Assembly: GCF_032461945.1 (NCBI RefSeq)
Contig: NZ_JAWCUD010000003.1
Span: forward strand, 496,001 to 560,000
DNA: 64,000 bases
DNA from: Paenibacillus_E violae
GTDB taxonomy: Bacteria > Bacillota > Bacilli > Paenibacillales > NBRC-103111
Reading direction: 5' to 3'
In this document: positions 52,191 through 61,748 of the stretch, one piece after another
How positions within the stretch are numbered: position 1 is the stretch's first letter
How the letters are laid out: the number at the start of each line of letters is the position of its first letter
Translations under genes and position numbers: made by a program
The notes under the pieces: model-generated
Databases searched by the model: none
The model's input: only the letters and a program-made list of their open reading frames with translations
What the model was told of the DNA's origin: nothing

Positions 52191-52342
52191 AAAATCACGA
52201 TATTAATAAATGAGGTACGTGCTCATCATCGTTCCGGCCTCTCCGTCTTTAACGTAGGTAGTTTACGTTAAATAATACCACAAACAAACGGCTGCTACTT
52301 TGTATAAACACGATACAGCATCACCGCAGCCTCAGCTCTAAA

Positions 52343-54286
52343 TTATGACGCTTGAATTTTACGCAACGTTAGGATCACCGCATCATTTGCTGCAACATTC
52401 ACCAACGTCCCCCCTTCACGGACAGTAGGTCCGTTTCCATACAAGCTCGCTTCAACCTGCCAGCCCTCTTGCAAAATCAATGGAACCTCTCTACCCTCCG
52501 GCGAGTAGTTTATCACTACGGCTATCTGTGAATGAGCGTCTACGATATGCTCGGTGAGTCCAATCTGAGGATCCTTTACTTGGACAACACGCGCACTTCG
52601 CGCCTCTTCAGAAATAAATTCATACATTTTCCAATAAGGGAATTGTTCCGGTTTGTAGCTAACACCAGCCTGCTGCGACATCGCCAGCTCTACGGGCAGG
52701 GCACAGAAATACACGGTACCTTTACCGTAGGATGCCTTGGTCAACACCGGATTGCCATCTGCTTCAGCGGCCAATACTTCTGCCCGATCGTTTCGGAAAT
52801 CCAGTTTAAATGCACTTGGCAGCGTCAACGGTATTTCTCCTGCTTCCGTTTGTAAGAACACGATAGCATCGCTCGCCCTTCGGCTGCGATTCTGCACCGT
52901 CAACCCTGTAAGCTCGGCAAAATTCAGCATATAGCCGTCATTCGAAGACAGATACAGCGTTGCTCCCTCGCGTACTTTATCCAAGAGCTGCTCCCAGCGC
53001 TGCTTCGCGACGCCATATACACCAGTCACACACGGAAGCATATAGAAATTCGCATCAGGCAGCGGCTGATCTTCAAAGCGAAATTCGAGATCAAAACCGG
53101 ACTGCTTCCCGAGCAAGAAAGCTCCGATCGCCGTTGCCCAGTGATCCTGTGTGCTGTTCAGGATGCATACGGCTTCAACCGTACGGGCAGGCAGTTCCCC
53201 AAACGGCAGCTCTTGGATTACCTTCTTGAGTCGTCCCATCTCTTGGAGTGCCGGCTTCACTCGCCCTTCCTCCGTCATGAGACCCAACTCACCTTCGCAT
53301 GCCACCCAATCGTAAGGGGCATGATTCAGCTTCGTTTGGTCATTGGCACACCACCACAATAAGCCAGGAAGACCATGCGACCATTGCGTAAGCATGCTTG
53401 TACGCGCGAAAGCTCCAGCGACTTCCTCGCTGCACACCATCGGCCCCATTGTGCCCATCTCTTCTGCGAAACAAGGTTTTTCACCAATTTGTGCGTATAA
53501 CAAGCTTTCCATTGTCGCGTGAATTGTCGGACGAATCGATGTTAACGGATCGAAATCCATATATTTCGTCCAAAATGGATACGGATGCGTTGTGAGAATA
53601 TCCGTTAGCTCACCTTGATCCTGCATGGTCCAATTGCCTGTCGGAAACAGACTATGCATGCCCGAAATCAAAGGACGTGTAGTATCCTTCGCCTTTATCG
53701 CATTTGCGATCGAAGCTGTCCATACGTAAGCTTCTTGTTGAGACGCCACTTTACCCATGACATTGCATTCGTTCCCGAGATCCCAAGCAATAATCGCATC
53801 GTTATGTTTCATCTGTTTCACAAAATATTGTACAAATCGAACTTGCCATCGAATGGCATCCGGATCTGTCAGAATCGCTTTCCCTCTTAAGGCTGGCGGT
53901 ACAAACAACCGTCCGCTCATCCAGCCTGTGATTAGTCCAACGATGAGTTTTATGTTATATGTAGCCGCGATTTCTGTGAACGCTTGGAATCGAGCCATCA
54001 TTTCTACCGACATCCCTGCTTTACCAGCTTCTGTGGTAGGCAATCTTTCTTCTCCAAAGCGGTAGCCAAAATGCTCACCTTCGCTTGAATACATATTTTC
54101 AATCGGCTGAAAATCAGGCCATAACGGGAATACGCGAATGACTTCGATTCCTGCCTCTGACAATCTTTTCAAATCGAGATCAATCTGTTCGGGTTGCCAA
54201 TTGGACCACATCGCTGTTCCAGCGTGAGATGCCCAGTAATTACAGCCTACGAAAAATGTGCTTGGCAGATTTAACAAGTTATTCAT
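52343..54286 (-). CDS. Family 5/42-like glycoside hydrolase
   Basis: This is a 647-residue cytoplasmic enzyme. The N-terminal TIM barrel (about 1-340) has the acid/base in WDLGNECN (N172-E173) and the nucleophile in CFAEEMG (E275/E276). A flavodoxin-like middle domain (about 360-560) and a C-terminal beta domain give the GH42-like layout. AGGAGG precedes the ATG. It is divergent from an AraC regulator, probably its activator. A beta-galactosidase, mannanase or related activity is likely; the exact family is open. Confidence 0.82.
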   Translation of the reverse strand: MNNLLNLPSTFFVGCNYWASHAGTAMWSNWQPEQIDLDLKRLSEAGIEVIRVFPLWPDFQPIENMYSSEGEHFGYRFGEERLPTTEAGKAGMSVEMMARFQAFTEIAATYNIKLIVGLITGWMSGRLFVPPALRGKAILTDPDAIRWQVRFVQYFVKQMKHNDAIIAWDLGNECNVMGKVASQQEAYVWTASIANAIKAKDTTRPLISGMHSLFPTGNWTMQDQGELTDILTTHPYPFWTKYMDFDPLTSIRPTIHATMESLLYAQIGEKPCFAEEMGTMGPMVCSEEVAGAFARTSMLTQWSHGLPGLLWWCANDQTKLNHAPYDWVACEGELGLMTEEGRVKPALQEMGRLKKVIQELPFGELPARTVEAVCILNSTQDHWATAIGAFLLGKQSGFDLEFRFEDQPLPDANFYMLPCVTGVYGVAKQRWEQLLDKVREGATLYLSSNDGYMLNFAELTGLTVQNRSRRASDAIVFLQTEAGEIPLTLPSAFKLDFRNDRAEVLAAEADGNPVLTKASYGKGTVYFCALPVELAMSQQAGVSYKPEQFPYWKMYEFISEEARSARVVQVKDPQIGLTEHIVDAHSQIAVVINYSPEGREVPLILQEGWQVEASLYGNGPTVREGGTLVNVAANDAVILTLRKIQAS

Positions 54287-54410
54287 CTAGTATGCCTCCT
54301 GAAATGGAATATAACGTATCTCAAGCGTACAAAAAAAGATGCACATACACTATAATAAAACTATCGAAAAATATAACGATTCTACTTTCCCGTGCCAAGG
54401 AGACAATGAC

Positions 54411-55334
54411 ATGAGCCAGATCCCCCCTCCCTATTTTGAGCAAAATAAAAACCAAAGCGGCCAATCGGATATTGATCGCCTCTTCTATGTTGGTGTGCAA
54501 ACGACCGTCGATGAGGGCTACCAGATTGGATCCCATTGGCATTTTCATATGGAAATTATTTATATCGCTTCTGGGAATGCCACAATTACGGTAGGAAGCG
54601 ATCGGTTTGAAGCCGCAGAAGGCACTTTCATTTTAATTCATCCTTGTGAAGTGCATAATGTTTCTATCGCGCCATACCAAGCTTCCAGGCATTATGTCAT
54701 TGGCTTCGATCCAGAATTACTGAGGCCGATGCCTCAGCTTGCTTTCGAATTGCAATATTATTTGCCCTATATCACTCCGCTCGCAGGTCTAAACAAGTGG
54801 ATTGTGCCAGAAGTCCAAGACAAGCCTGCCCTTCATGACCTTGTCGAAGACATGTATCGTGAGTACAAAATGAAAGAATTTGGCTTCGAGTTGGCTGTCT
54901 CCGCATCTATTTTCAAGCTCATTCTCTGGCTGCTTCGCGATCAACGGGCGCTTCTGTCGCCTGATCAGCTTAAAGTGTTAGGTGAGGAGACGCTGAACAT
55001 GTCCGCATTCCGTCAGCTTCTAGCATCCATTAATGACAATGTGCACCAAACGATATCTGCGGAAGAAGCGGCTATGCAATGTATGATGAGCTATAGTCAA
55101 TTCGCGCGTTTTTTCAAAAGTGTCATGCACACGTCCTTCACGCAATATGTCATGTTTATTAAAATAAGAAGAGCCGAGCAATTGCTGCTCGACCCTCTAA
55201 AAAGTATCACGCAAATTACGCTTGAAACGGGCTTTAACCATTCCAGCTATTTCATTAAACAATTCAAACGCCTCAAGGGCATTTCACCTAAGCGGTATCG
55301 AAAAGAGCAGCTCCTTATGCAGGGCAAAGCATGA
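54411..55334 (+). CDS. AraC-family transcriptional regulator
   Basis: This 307-residue regulator has an N-terminal cupin (IGSHWHFHMEIIYIASGNAT; HPCEVHNV) and a C-terminal AraC domain (ETGFNHSSYFIKQFKRLKG). The ATG at 54411 is preferred over the start at 54339 because AAGGAG precedes it. It is divergent from the glycosidase gene, so the sugar ligand and target are probably shared with it. Confidence 0.9.
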   Translation: MSQIPPPYFEQNKNQSGQSDIDRLFYVGVQTTVDEGYQIGSHWHFHMEIIYIASGNATITVGSDRFEAAEGTFILIHPCEVHNVSIAPYQASRHYVIGFDPELLRPMPQLAFELQYYLPYITPLAGLNKWIVPEVQDKPALHDLVEDMYREYKMKEFGFELAVSASIFKLILWLLRDQRALLSPDQLKVLGEETLNMSAFRQLLASINDNVHQTISAEEAAMQCMMSYSQFARFFKSVMHTSFTQYVMFIKIRRAEQLLLDPLKSITQITLETGFNHSSYFIKQFKRLKGISPKRYRKEQLLMQGKA

Positions 55335-55337
55335 GCA

Positions 55338-56249
55338 TCACGGCTTAATTTTCAGGAACAAATCCCGAAAAATCGGGTCTCGTTCTACATGGGTTACATA
55401 ACGGATGAAGTGACGGTAGTTGTCTACGCTCCACCTCGCATCGTCTGAAAGAACCGGGCTTGATATAAGCACGCTGGGGGTATGCTGGTCATTGACGAGA
55501 TAGGCAATCGTAGATATGTCCCAAATAATGCGTGAGTAGGCAAAATGGTCAGGATGACAATTACGATAAGTTTCATATAAATACTTACCAACAACGCCGG
55601 AATCCTTCACATAGGCTTCAATTTCTGCCAGTGTTGTCTTCAGGTTGGAGGCGGCTCCATGACAGGGAATCAGCACCAAAGGAACGCCGCTGTCTAAAAT
55701 GACGCGGGCCGCATGAATATCCTGCTCCAAATTGAATTCACGCGTATCCTGCCAATGGAGGGCATGCCCGCCAAGCCAGACAACGACGATGTTGTTTATA
55801 ATGCTTGGATTCATGAGAATGGCTGAGGCCACATTGGTGATGGCGCCAATTGCAACGACATACAAAGGATCTTCCGGCGAGGAAGCTAATGCCCGCTCTA
55901 TCAGATTGCGAGCTGCCTCACTCTCAACCGGTGTTTCAGGACCCGGTAAATAGCGCTCTGAGCCTGGATAGACTGGAATTTCCGTACGATTCATCAAATC
56001 TAAAATTTTGTGCAGCTCGCGGTAACTCTTCTCCATGCCATCTTTCGGACTTGTAGACAAATCATTAAAAAAAGGAGCCGCATAAAAGGCTTCCACTTGC
56101 AATCGCTCCGGCGATTGTAAGGCATAGACAACAGCAAACTGATCATCAATTTCATTAAACGTGTCAGTATCCATCACGATTCGCAATGTTCCCGATTTGG
56201 GCTGCAATCGCTGAATACGGTGTTCTTCTAATATCTTAGGATAATTCAT
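55338..56249 (-). CDS. Nucleoside hydrolase-like protein
   Basis: This is a 303-residue member of the inosine-uridine nucleoside hydrolase fold. The calcium site appears as DTDTFNEIDDQFA (D27, D29, D35, D36), a variant of the usual DTDPGxDD. VVWLGGHA and DISTIAYL follow where expected. The change of Pro-Gly to Thr-Phe and the spacing are typical of a divergent subgroup of unknown substrate. It is convergent with the AraC gene (3-base gap) and divergent from another AraC gene at 56413. Confidence 0.85.
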   Translation of the reverse strand: MNYPKILEEHRIQRLQPKSGTLRIVMDTDTFNEIDDQFAVVYALQSPERLQVEAFYAAPFFNDLSTSPKDGMEKSYRELHKILDLMNRTEIPVYPGSERYLPGPETPVESEAARNLIERALASSPEDPLYVVAIGAITNVASAILMNPSIINNIVVVWLGGHALHWQDTREFNLEQDIHAARVILDSGVPLVLIPCHGAASNLKTTLAEIEAYVKDSGVVGKYLYETYRNCHPDHFAYSRIIWDISTIAYLVNDQHTPSVLISSPVLSDDARWSVDNYRHFIRYVTHVERDPIFRDLFLKIKP

Positions 56250-56412
56250 AGGACATCTCCTTGGTCGTAAAGAATAGTATGATCTGGCTTCTATTTCTAC
56301 ATATCCATTCCGGATATACTCCTAGTCTACTGCCCTTCATGATATACTTTTATCATGCTTCGGCTCACTTTTTATAGGATTCGGCTAATTTAATAGCAAA
56401 GGAGCTCCACCG

Positions 56413-57159
56413 ATGAATGGACAATTAGAATTTCTTTTTCATACGAAACGAGATCAGCATATTCATATTGCGCCTCATCAACACCAATGCTATGAATTGG
56501 TATACTACTTGAGCGGCAGCGGAACGACACGCATTGGGGATGTCATCTATCCCTATCAAGCAAACACGTTTACACTGATTCAACCGCACACCATCCATGA
56601 CGAGAGGCATGAGACGGATAGCGACGTTTTTTTCATTGGATTTCAAAAGGATACCTCACCCTATACGCTGCAAGAAGGCCTGTATGCTGACTATGAAAAT
56701 AACCCCATCTTAGCCTACTTACAGGCAATGGGGTTCGAAATGAAGCATAAACGCTCCTTTTATATGTCGAAACTGAATCATCTTGTAAGTGAATTAATCA
56801 TTGAATTGCTTCGATTGGATGATTTGGTAGCCTCAGAGCCTAACGCGGATAAGATCATTTATGCCAAAAACTACATCGACGAGAATTATAGTCAACAAAT
56901 TCGTGTAGATACGTTAGCTCAGCTGGTGGGTTACAGCTATGATCGATTCCGTCACTTGTATAAAGAAAAGTATGGACTATCACCTATCCATTACCTAATG
57001 TCAAAGCGGATATCGGCTGCCAAACGGCTCTTGCTCCAAACCAAACTGCCCATCACCGATGTGGCCAATGCGTGTGGTTTCTCAACAGATGCGCAGTTCT
57101 GTTCACTTTTTAAGCAGGCGACAGGCCTTACACCGCGTCAGTTTCGTGTGCAAGAATAA
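56413..57159 (+). CDS. AraC-family transcriptional regulator
   Basis: This 248-residue regulator has a cupin sensor (APHQHQCYELVYYLSGSGTT) and an AraC domain (YSYDRFRHLYKEKYGLSP; CGFSTDAQFCSLFKQ). AGGAG lies upstream of the ATG. It is divergent from the nucleoside hydrolase-like gene, which is its most likely target, and lies before the deleted oxidoreductase gene. Confidence 0.9.
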   Translation: MNGQLEFLFHTKRDQHIHIAPHQHQCYELVYYLSGSGTTRIGDVIYPYQANTFTLIQPHTIHDERHETDSDVFFIGFQKDTSPYTLQEGLYADYENNPILAYLQAMGFEMKHKRSFYMSKLNHLVSELIIELLRLDDLVASEPNADKIIYAKNYIDENYSQQIRVDTLAQLVGYSYDRFRHLYKEKYGLSPIHYLMSKRISAAKRLLLQTKLPITDVANACGFSTDAQFCSLFKQATGLTPRQFRVQE

Positions 57160-57329
57160 GGCGCTACTGATTACCGTCCTACACAGTAACCCCTGCGCCA
57201 TCTTCTGAAAGATGATACAACCTGAACAGAATACAACTTATCTGTCGCTCACTTCATTCACAGGGATGTTCATAAGGTCTACTATTAAAGACGTAGACGA
57301 CGATAACCTGACGGAAGGAAGCGACACAC

Positions 57330-57974
57330 ATGAGTAACTCAACCACTAAAAAAGTAAGAATCGCCTTAGTTGGGCTTCGATTTGGAGGGGCTTTCGCACC
57401 GATCTATCATGCCCACCCGGATGTAGAGCATGTAGCCATTTGCGATACGAATGAAGAGCTATTGAATCAATATGGAGATAAATACGGGTTTGAAAGACGT
57501 TATACGAATCTAGATGACATTCTGAAATCTGATGAATATGATGCCGTTCATCTTGTCCCTTACATGGAGAGCTTTAATATTTATGGTGAAGAAGCTTCCG
57601 TTGAATGGCATATGGAAGATGGCCCCCTGACTGTCTTTAAAACCGCAGTCCAACAAGGAGAGCGCGGCCGCAAATCCGATGTTACCTTGGTGAAAGCACC
57701 TTCCCGTCCAGACCTGCTTCCGGAAGAGCTAGCTTATCATATTACGAACCAAGCTATTCTGGATCCGAACAATCCACACCAATCCGTACTGCAAGGCAAT
57801 GGTCATCATGGCTCGCATCCGCACCTAGTTCATGAGTTCTTACGCAGCATCGTCGAAGAACGGAAACCGGCTATCGATGCCGTGACAGCTGCCAATTGGA
57901 CAGCAGCTGGCATCTGTGCGCATGAATCTGCGATGCAAGGCGGTAAGGAAGTCATTATTCCTAGCTTTGAGTAG
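57330..57974 (+). pseudogene. Gfo/Idh/MocA oxidoreductase with in-frame internal deletion
   Basis: The first 76 or so residues are a normal Rossmann start (VRIALVGLRFGGAFAPIYHA). They are joined after DAVHLV directly to a late segment (PYMESFNIYGEEASVEWHM) of the C-terminal domain. The product is 214 residues instead of about 370. The cofactor-binding EKP region and the catalytic Lys/His segment are absent. The frame stays open, so a protein may be made but should not be an oxidoreductase. Confidence 0.75.
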
Positions 57975-57989
57975 CTTACAAACGTACGG

Positions 57990-58757
57990 TCATGTGCGAT
58001 AAATATTGCGAATGTATTCCGTTGGCGACTCCCCCATCACTTTGCGAAACACACGGGAGAAATAATACGGATTCGTAAAATGAAGGCGATCGCTCACTTC
58101 TGAAACGTTGAACGTCGTTGTTCTTAGAAGCTCAGCTGATTTATGAATGCGAAGCCGTTCATGATAGTTGAATAAACTAATTCCCATTTTAGTTGTAAAC
58201 AATGTGCTCATGTAGCGGTAATTAAGCTTGAATTCCGAGACAATCTGTTCCGGGTCCAGTTTATTTTCCCAATGCTCTTCCAGATAATCCGCAAGCTTCT
58301 GCACGACAGCATCCGACTTGCTAGACAATTTGGGACGTTCCAATAATAGTCGATAAATATCGAGGAAAATGTCCATCGTCTTCATACTTAAAGTTAATTA
58401 TTCACACCAAGTGATTATCAATACGAGCTGGTATTGCCGAAGCTTTTTCATTTAGGTCAGCCTTCTGGGGAGCGACTCCCCGACTCGATCATAGAAGTGA
58501 ACCCAAATCGTTGAGGTATCTGCCAATGTGCCTGGACCTCCCCAATGATGTAGTCCACTTTTGAGAAAAAAGCCAGTCCCCTCTGTAAGCAAATATTCCT
58601 TCCCTTCCTCCACGACCTGCATCTGACCTTTGATGACGAAAATAAACACATTAAAATCAGCGTTTCTGTCTGGATGAATCCAACCCTCATTGGTCAGTGT
58701 CTTCCCCATATCGCGAATGAATGGAAGGCAGCCTGTATGTAAGCGAATTCGGTTCAT
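57990..58757 (-). pseudogene. Broken AraC-family regulator
   Basis: The cupin half (58452-58757; ATG at 58757 after AAAGGAAC) ends in a stop after VGESLPRRLT. After about 66 bases of non-coding debris the AraC DNA-binding half continues from 58385 (DPEQIVSEFKLNYRYMSTLF; HFTNPYYFSRVFRKVMGESP). A small deletion with frameshift in the linker explains the split. It neighbours the deleted oxidoreductase gene, so the pair decayed together. Confidence 0.75.
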
Positions 58758-58833
58758 AGGGTTGTTCCTTTCAGTAAAGTATCTATAAGCGAGCTCCGCT
58801 TGGCGTTTGACCGAACTTCCGTTTAATATAAGG

Positions 58834-59079
58834 TGGAAAATACGTATCATTCTTTATCGTTCGCAGGACAATGGCTACTACGCAACAGATGGATTTTGCA
58901 CACATGAAAAGATACATCTTGCTGATGGGCTTGACATGGGCAATCTGATCGAGTGCCCAAAGCATAATGGCAAATGCGACTATATGACCGGCGAAACGAA
59001 AAAAAGTCCGGCATGTGTGCAATTGAAGACATATCCCGTACAAGTGCTAACAGGTAAAGTTTACATGAAAATCAACTGA
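58834..59079 (+). pseudogene. 5'-truncated MocE-like Rieske ferredoxin
   Basis: The frame keeps both iron-sulfur ligand pairs (CTHEKIHLADGL and CPKHNGKCDY) and the C-terminal LKTYPVQV of MocE-type ferredoxins. The first 30 or so residues are missing or unrelated, and no ribosome site is seen at the nominal TTG (58807). It was probably an electron carrier partner for a MocA-type pathway whose oxidoreductase (57330) is also broken. Confidence 0.6.
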
Positions 59080-59269
59080 GGACGCTATATGACTGTAAAG
59101 GAGTTGCGATAGATGGACAGTGGCGGTTGTCCGAGTATAAAGGAATGACCCGTATCGTCGGGGAAAACAACTCGGACAGGTCGCTACGTTACATTCAAAA
59201 TTAACACAGCCAAGAGTGCTTGGTGGACCATTAATGAAGTTAACCTTTTTACCCAATAAGACGTAACAG

Positions 59270-59307
59270 AAAGGACTTGAAGCGTGAACTGCCGCTCAAG
59301 TCCTTTT
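59270..59307 (+). terminator. Terminator-like hairpin
   Basis: AAAGGACTTGA pairs with TCAAGTCCTTTT, with an added GCG/CGC pair inside. It lies between the plus-strand Rieske remnant and the minus-strand Rieske gene, and may work in both directions. Confidence 0.65.
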
Positions 59308-59347
59308 ACATTGCTGCAAGGAATTATTGGGAAGAAATCCTATCATT

Positions 59348-59710
59348 CTACATCAGCACATAAATGTCATTTCCCTCAACTTCAACCTCATACCCGCGAA
59401 GCTTGACCCCGCCTTCCACCAAATGCTTGCCATCTGTAAGTCCGAATTCCCAGCCGTGCCATGGGCAACGCAAGATCTCCTGATCCCGGCCGTACTCGTA
59501 CTGATAGACAAGTGAGGGGAGCCGAGTCCCGCAAACAACGCCCTCACAGACAGGGGCAGCAGCGTGCGGGCATAGGTTTCGCCAGGCATAATAGCTGCCA
59601 TTCACAAAGAATATACCGATTTCTATCCCTTTTAGCGTCACAATTTTGCGGCCAATTACGCCCAGTTCCTCCACAGTTACAGCTTTTATTCGCGATTTCA
59701 CTTTGTTCAT
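59348..59710 (-). CDS. Rieske [2Fe-2S] protein
   Basis: This 120-residue soluble Rieske protein has ligands in CPHAAAP (C47, H49) and CPWHGWEF (C82, H85). An insertion of about 20 residues between the two motifs is longer than in simple ferredoxins. GGAGG lies 9 bases before the ATG. It starts 3 bases after the amidohydrolase stop, so the two are one operon. It probably transfers electrons to an oxygenase encoded elsewhere. Confidence 0.9.
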   Translation of the reverse strand: MNKVKSRIKAVTVEELGVIGRKIVTLKGIEIGIFFVNGSYYAWRNLCPHAAAPVCEGVVCGTRLPSLVYQYEYGRDQEILRCPWHGWEFGLTDGKHLVEGGVKLRGYEVEVEGNDIYVLM

Positions 59711-59713
59711 GAC

Positions 59714-60799
59714 CTACACCTCCTGTTTCAACACTGGAAATGTCTGCAGTCCATACAGCTCAATCGCGTTATCAGCGAGAATGCGCTGCCTCAAATCCTT
59801 CCGGATCGGCTGAAGCACCATGGACGGATTATCAAAATCCCAATGCGGGTAATCTGAAGAGAACATAATCATGTTATCTCCGCCAATCATGTCAAAAATC
59901 TGGTTCAAGTGCACCGGATTCGCTGGCTCTTCGATCGGTTGTGTCGTCAGCCGGATATGTTCGCGAATATATTCCGAAGGAAGCCGCTTGAGCCATGGCA
60001 CAAGGTCCCGCAGGCCCTTATAATTTTTGTCCATTCGCCACATGAGATGCGGCAGCCAAGCAATTCCGCCTTCAATGGCAACAAATTTCAGTTTCGGATA
60101 TTTCTCGAACACCCCTTCGCAGACGAGACTGTTCACATGCGCCATATAATTCGTTGGCAGTATGTTATGCCATTCCAAATATGACGTCGGATAGCCCGAC
60201 GGTGTCGGTGCGCCTGCAATCCCTCGTCCTTCCGTTCCGGGATGCACAGCAACCGGTAAACCGTTGCGCTCTGCCGCTTCATAGATCGGATGAAAGAAGC
60301 GCTGTCCGAACAGCATGCGTGAGCCGCTGCACATAATTACCTGAATCATATCCTTATGCTTCGCCATACGATCAATTTCCTTGGCGGCAGCGAGCGGGTC
60401 CGCATGATTGACGAGAATGGAGCCTTTGTAAACGGGGCTTGCCTTTAACCAAGTCTCTACGAGCCAATCATTGTAAGCACTCGCAACAACATTGCCATAA
60501 TCGGGATTGGGATTTAAGGAAACACCGAGAATGCCTGAGCCCGTCAAAATACCGTAGTCAATCCCATATTTCTCAAAATGGTGCTTCAGCATATGCTGCG
60601 GATCACTGCCCGGAATGCCGCCGCCTATCGGAATGGTATCCTTGCGCATCACCCCAATCGGTGAATGCCAGCCTCCACCGTATGCGGGCCCCGCCGATAG
60701 CCAGTAGTCATGCCATACTTTAGGTAAAAAGGGCAGCAGATCTTTGGAATGTGCAATCGCATTATGCACGTCAGCATCAATAATGTTAGGTCTACTCAT
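59714..60799 (-). CDS. Amidohydrolase-2 family hydrolase/decarboxylase
   Basis: This 361-residue TIM barrel of the ACMSD-like group has an N-terminal IDADVH metal site (D10, H12), VAVHPG and the C-terminal metal Asp in SSDYPHWD. The ATG at 60799 follows AAGGAG; the longer frame from 60847 is rejected. Amidohydrolase-2 enzymes next to Rieske proteins occur in degradation of aromatic or terpenoid compounds; the substrate here is unknown. The AraC gene just upstream on the same strand is a candidate regulator. Confidence 0.9.
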   Translation of the reverse strand: MSRPNIIDADVHNAIAHSKDLLPFLPKVWHDYWLSAGPAYGGGWHSPIGVMRKDTIPIGGGIPGSDPQHMLKHHFEKYGIDYGILTGSGILGVSLNPNPDYGNVVASAYNDWLVETWLKASPVYKGSILVNHADPLAAAKEIDRMAKHKDMIQVIMCSGSRMLFGQRFFHPIYEAAERNGLPVAVHPGTEGRGIAGAPTPSGYPTSYLEWHNILPTNYMAHVNSLVCEGVFEKYPKLKFVAIEGGIAWLPHLMWRMDKNYKGLRDLVPWLKRLPSEYIREHIRLTTQPIEEPANPVHLNQIFDMIGGDNMIMFSSDYPHWDFDNPSMVLQPIRKDLRQRILADNAIELYGLQTFPVLKQEV

Positions 60800-60920
60800 C
60801 TTCAAACGCTCCTTCATATCAAGGTTGTAACCGCTTATAAATACCACTATAAAGGTCTATACCTCGAAGGTACATGAAGAATACGCATTTAAATCTGGAT
60901 TTTTGTCAGGTCATTTCACA

Positions 60921-61748
60921 TTAAGAATTGCGATAATCGCGAGGGTTCATACCGGTTTCTTTTTTAAATACACGCGTAAAATAAAAAGAATCGGCAAAGC
61001 CGCACGCATCCGAAATTTCGCGAATCGGCAGCCTGCTGCTTTTGAGCAAATATTTCGCCCGGTCGAGCCGCATTCGCACCAGATACTCCGTTAAGCCCAG
61101 TCCGGTAACCTGCTTAAAAGCCAGTGATAAATAGCCTGGTGATAACGATACATGCTGAGCGATCATTTCCCTGGAAATGCTTTGCTGGTAATGATTTTTA
61201 ATATAATCAGACGCTTTCTGTACAGCGGCCGTTGTTGGATTCTCGCTGTTCGCCATAGCTGTTAATTCATTTACTCTTTGAATCACGTTCATGAACGCCA
61301 GCTTGACCAGCCATTCATAACCATCCACTTTTGACTGCCATAGCTGAAAAGCATCTCGAAACGTTTCTTCAATGTCCGTCTGCCCGATATGGACTACCTG
61401 ACCGCTCACCGGCACAATCTCCGCGCCTTCCGTTAGCAGCATCTCCCCATTCTCCCAACGGCTTGACCAGTATTTAAAATGAAAGGATATAAAGCATACG
61501 GTATTGTCAGACTGCGTCGTAATTCGCATATGCGTGTTAGGCCGAATTTGAAACAAACACCCCTTATGAAGCTGATGTCGTTCCCCATCCAACTCAAGCC
61601 ATCCTTCCCCTTCTACCACATAAGAAAATGTATGCAATTTGGTTCGTTCCCTGAGGAGTTCATAATGAAATTCATCCCAGAAGCATTTATTTCGTTCAAC
61701 AACGTCTAAAATCCGAGGTGTAAAGCTTGTCAAAAATTCATAATTCAT
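60921..61748 (-). CDS. AraC-family transcriptional regulator
   Basis: This 275-residue regulator has a cupin sensor (FSYVVEGEGWLELDGERHQL) and an AraC domain (HVSLSPGYLSLAFKQ; CGFADSFYFTRVFKKE). Its start overlaps the stop of the membrane AraC gene by 4 bases (ATGA). It lies upstream of the amidohydrolase/Rieske pair and probably controls it. Confidence 0.9.
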   Translation of the reverse strand: MNYEFLTSFTPRILDVVERNKCFWDEFHYELLRERTKLHTFSYVVEGEGWLELDGERHQLHKGCLFQIRPNTHMRITTQSDNTVCFISFHFKYWSSRWENGEMLLTEGAEIVPVSGQVVHIGQTDIEETFRDAFQLWQSKVDGYEWLVKLAFMNVIQRVNELTAMANSENPTTAAVQKASDYIKNHYQQSISREMIAQHVSLSPGYLSLAFKQVTGLGLTEYLVRMRLDRAKYLLKSSRLPIREISDACGFADSFYFTRVFKKETGMNPRDYRNS

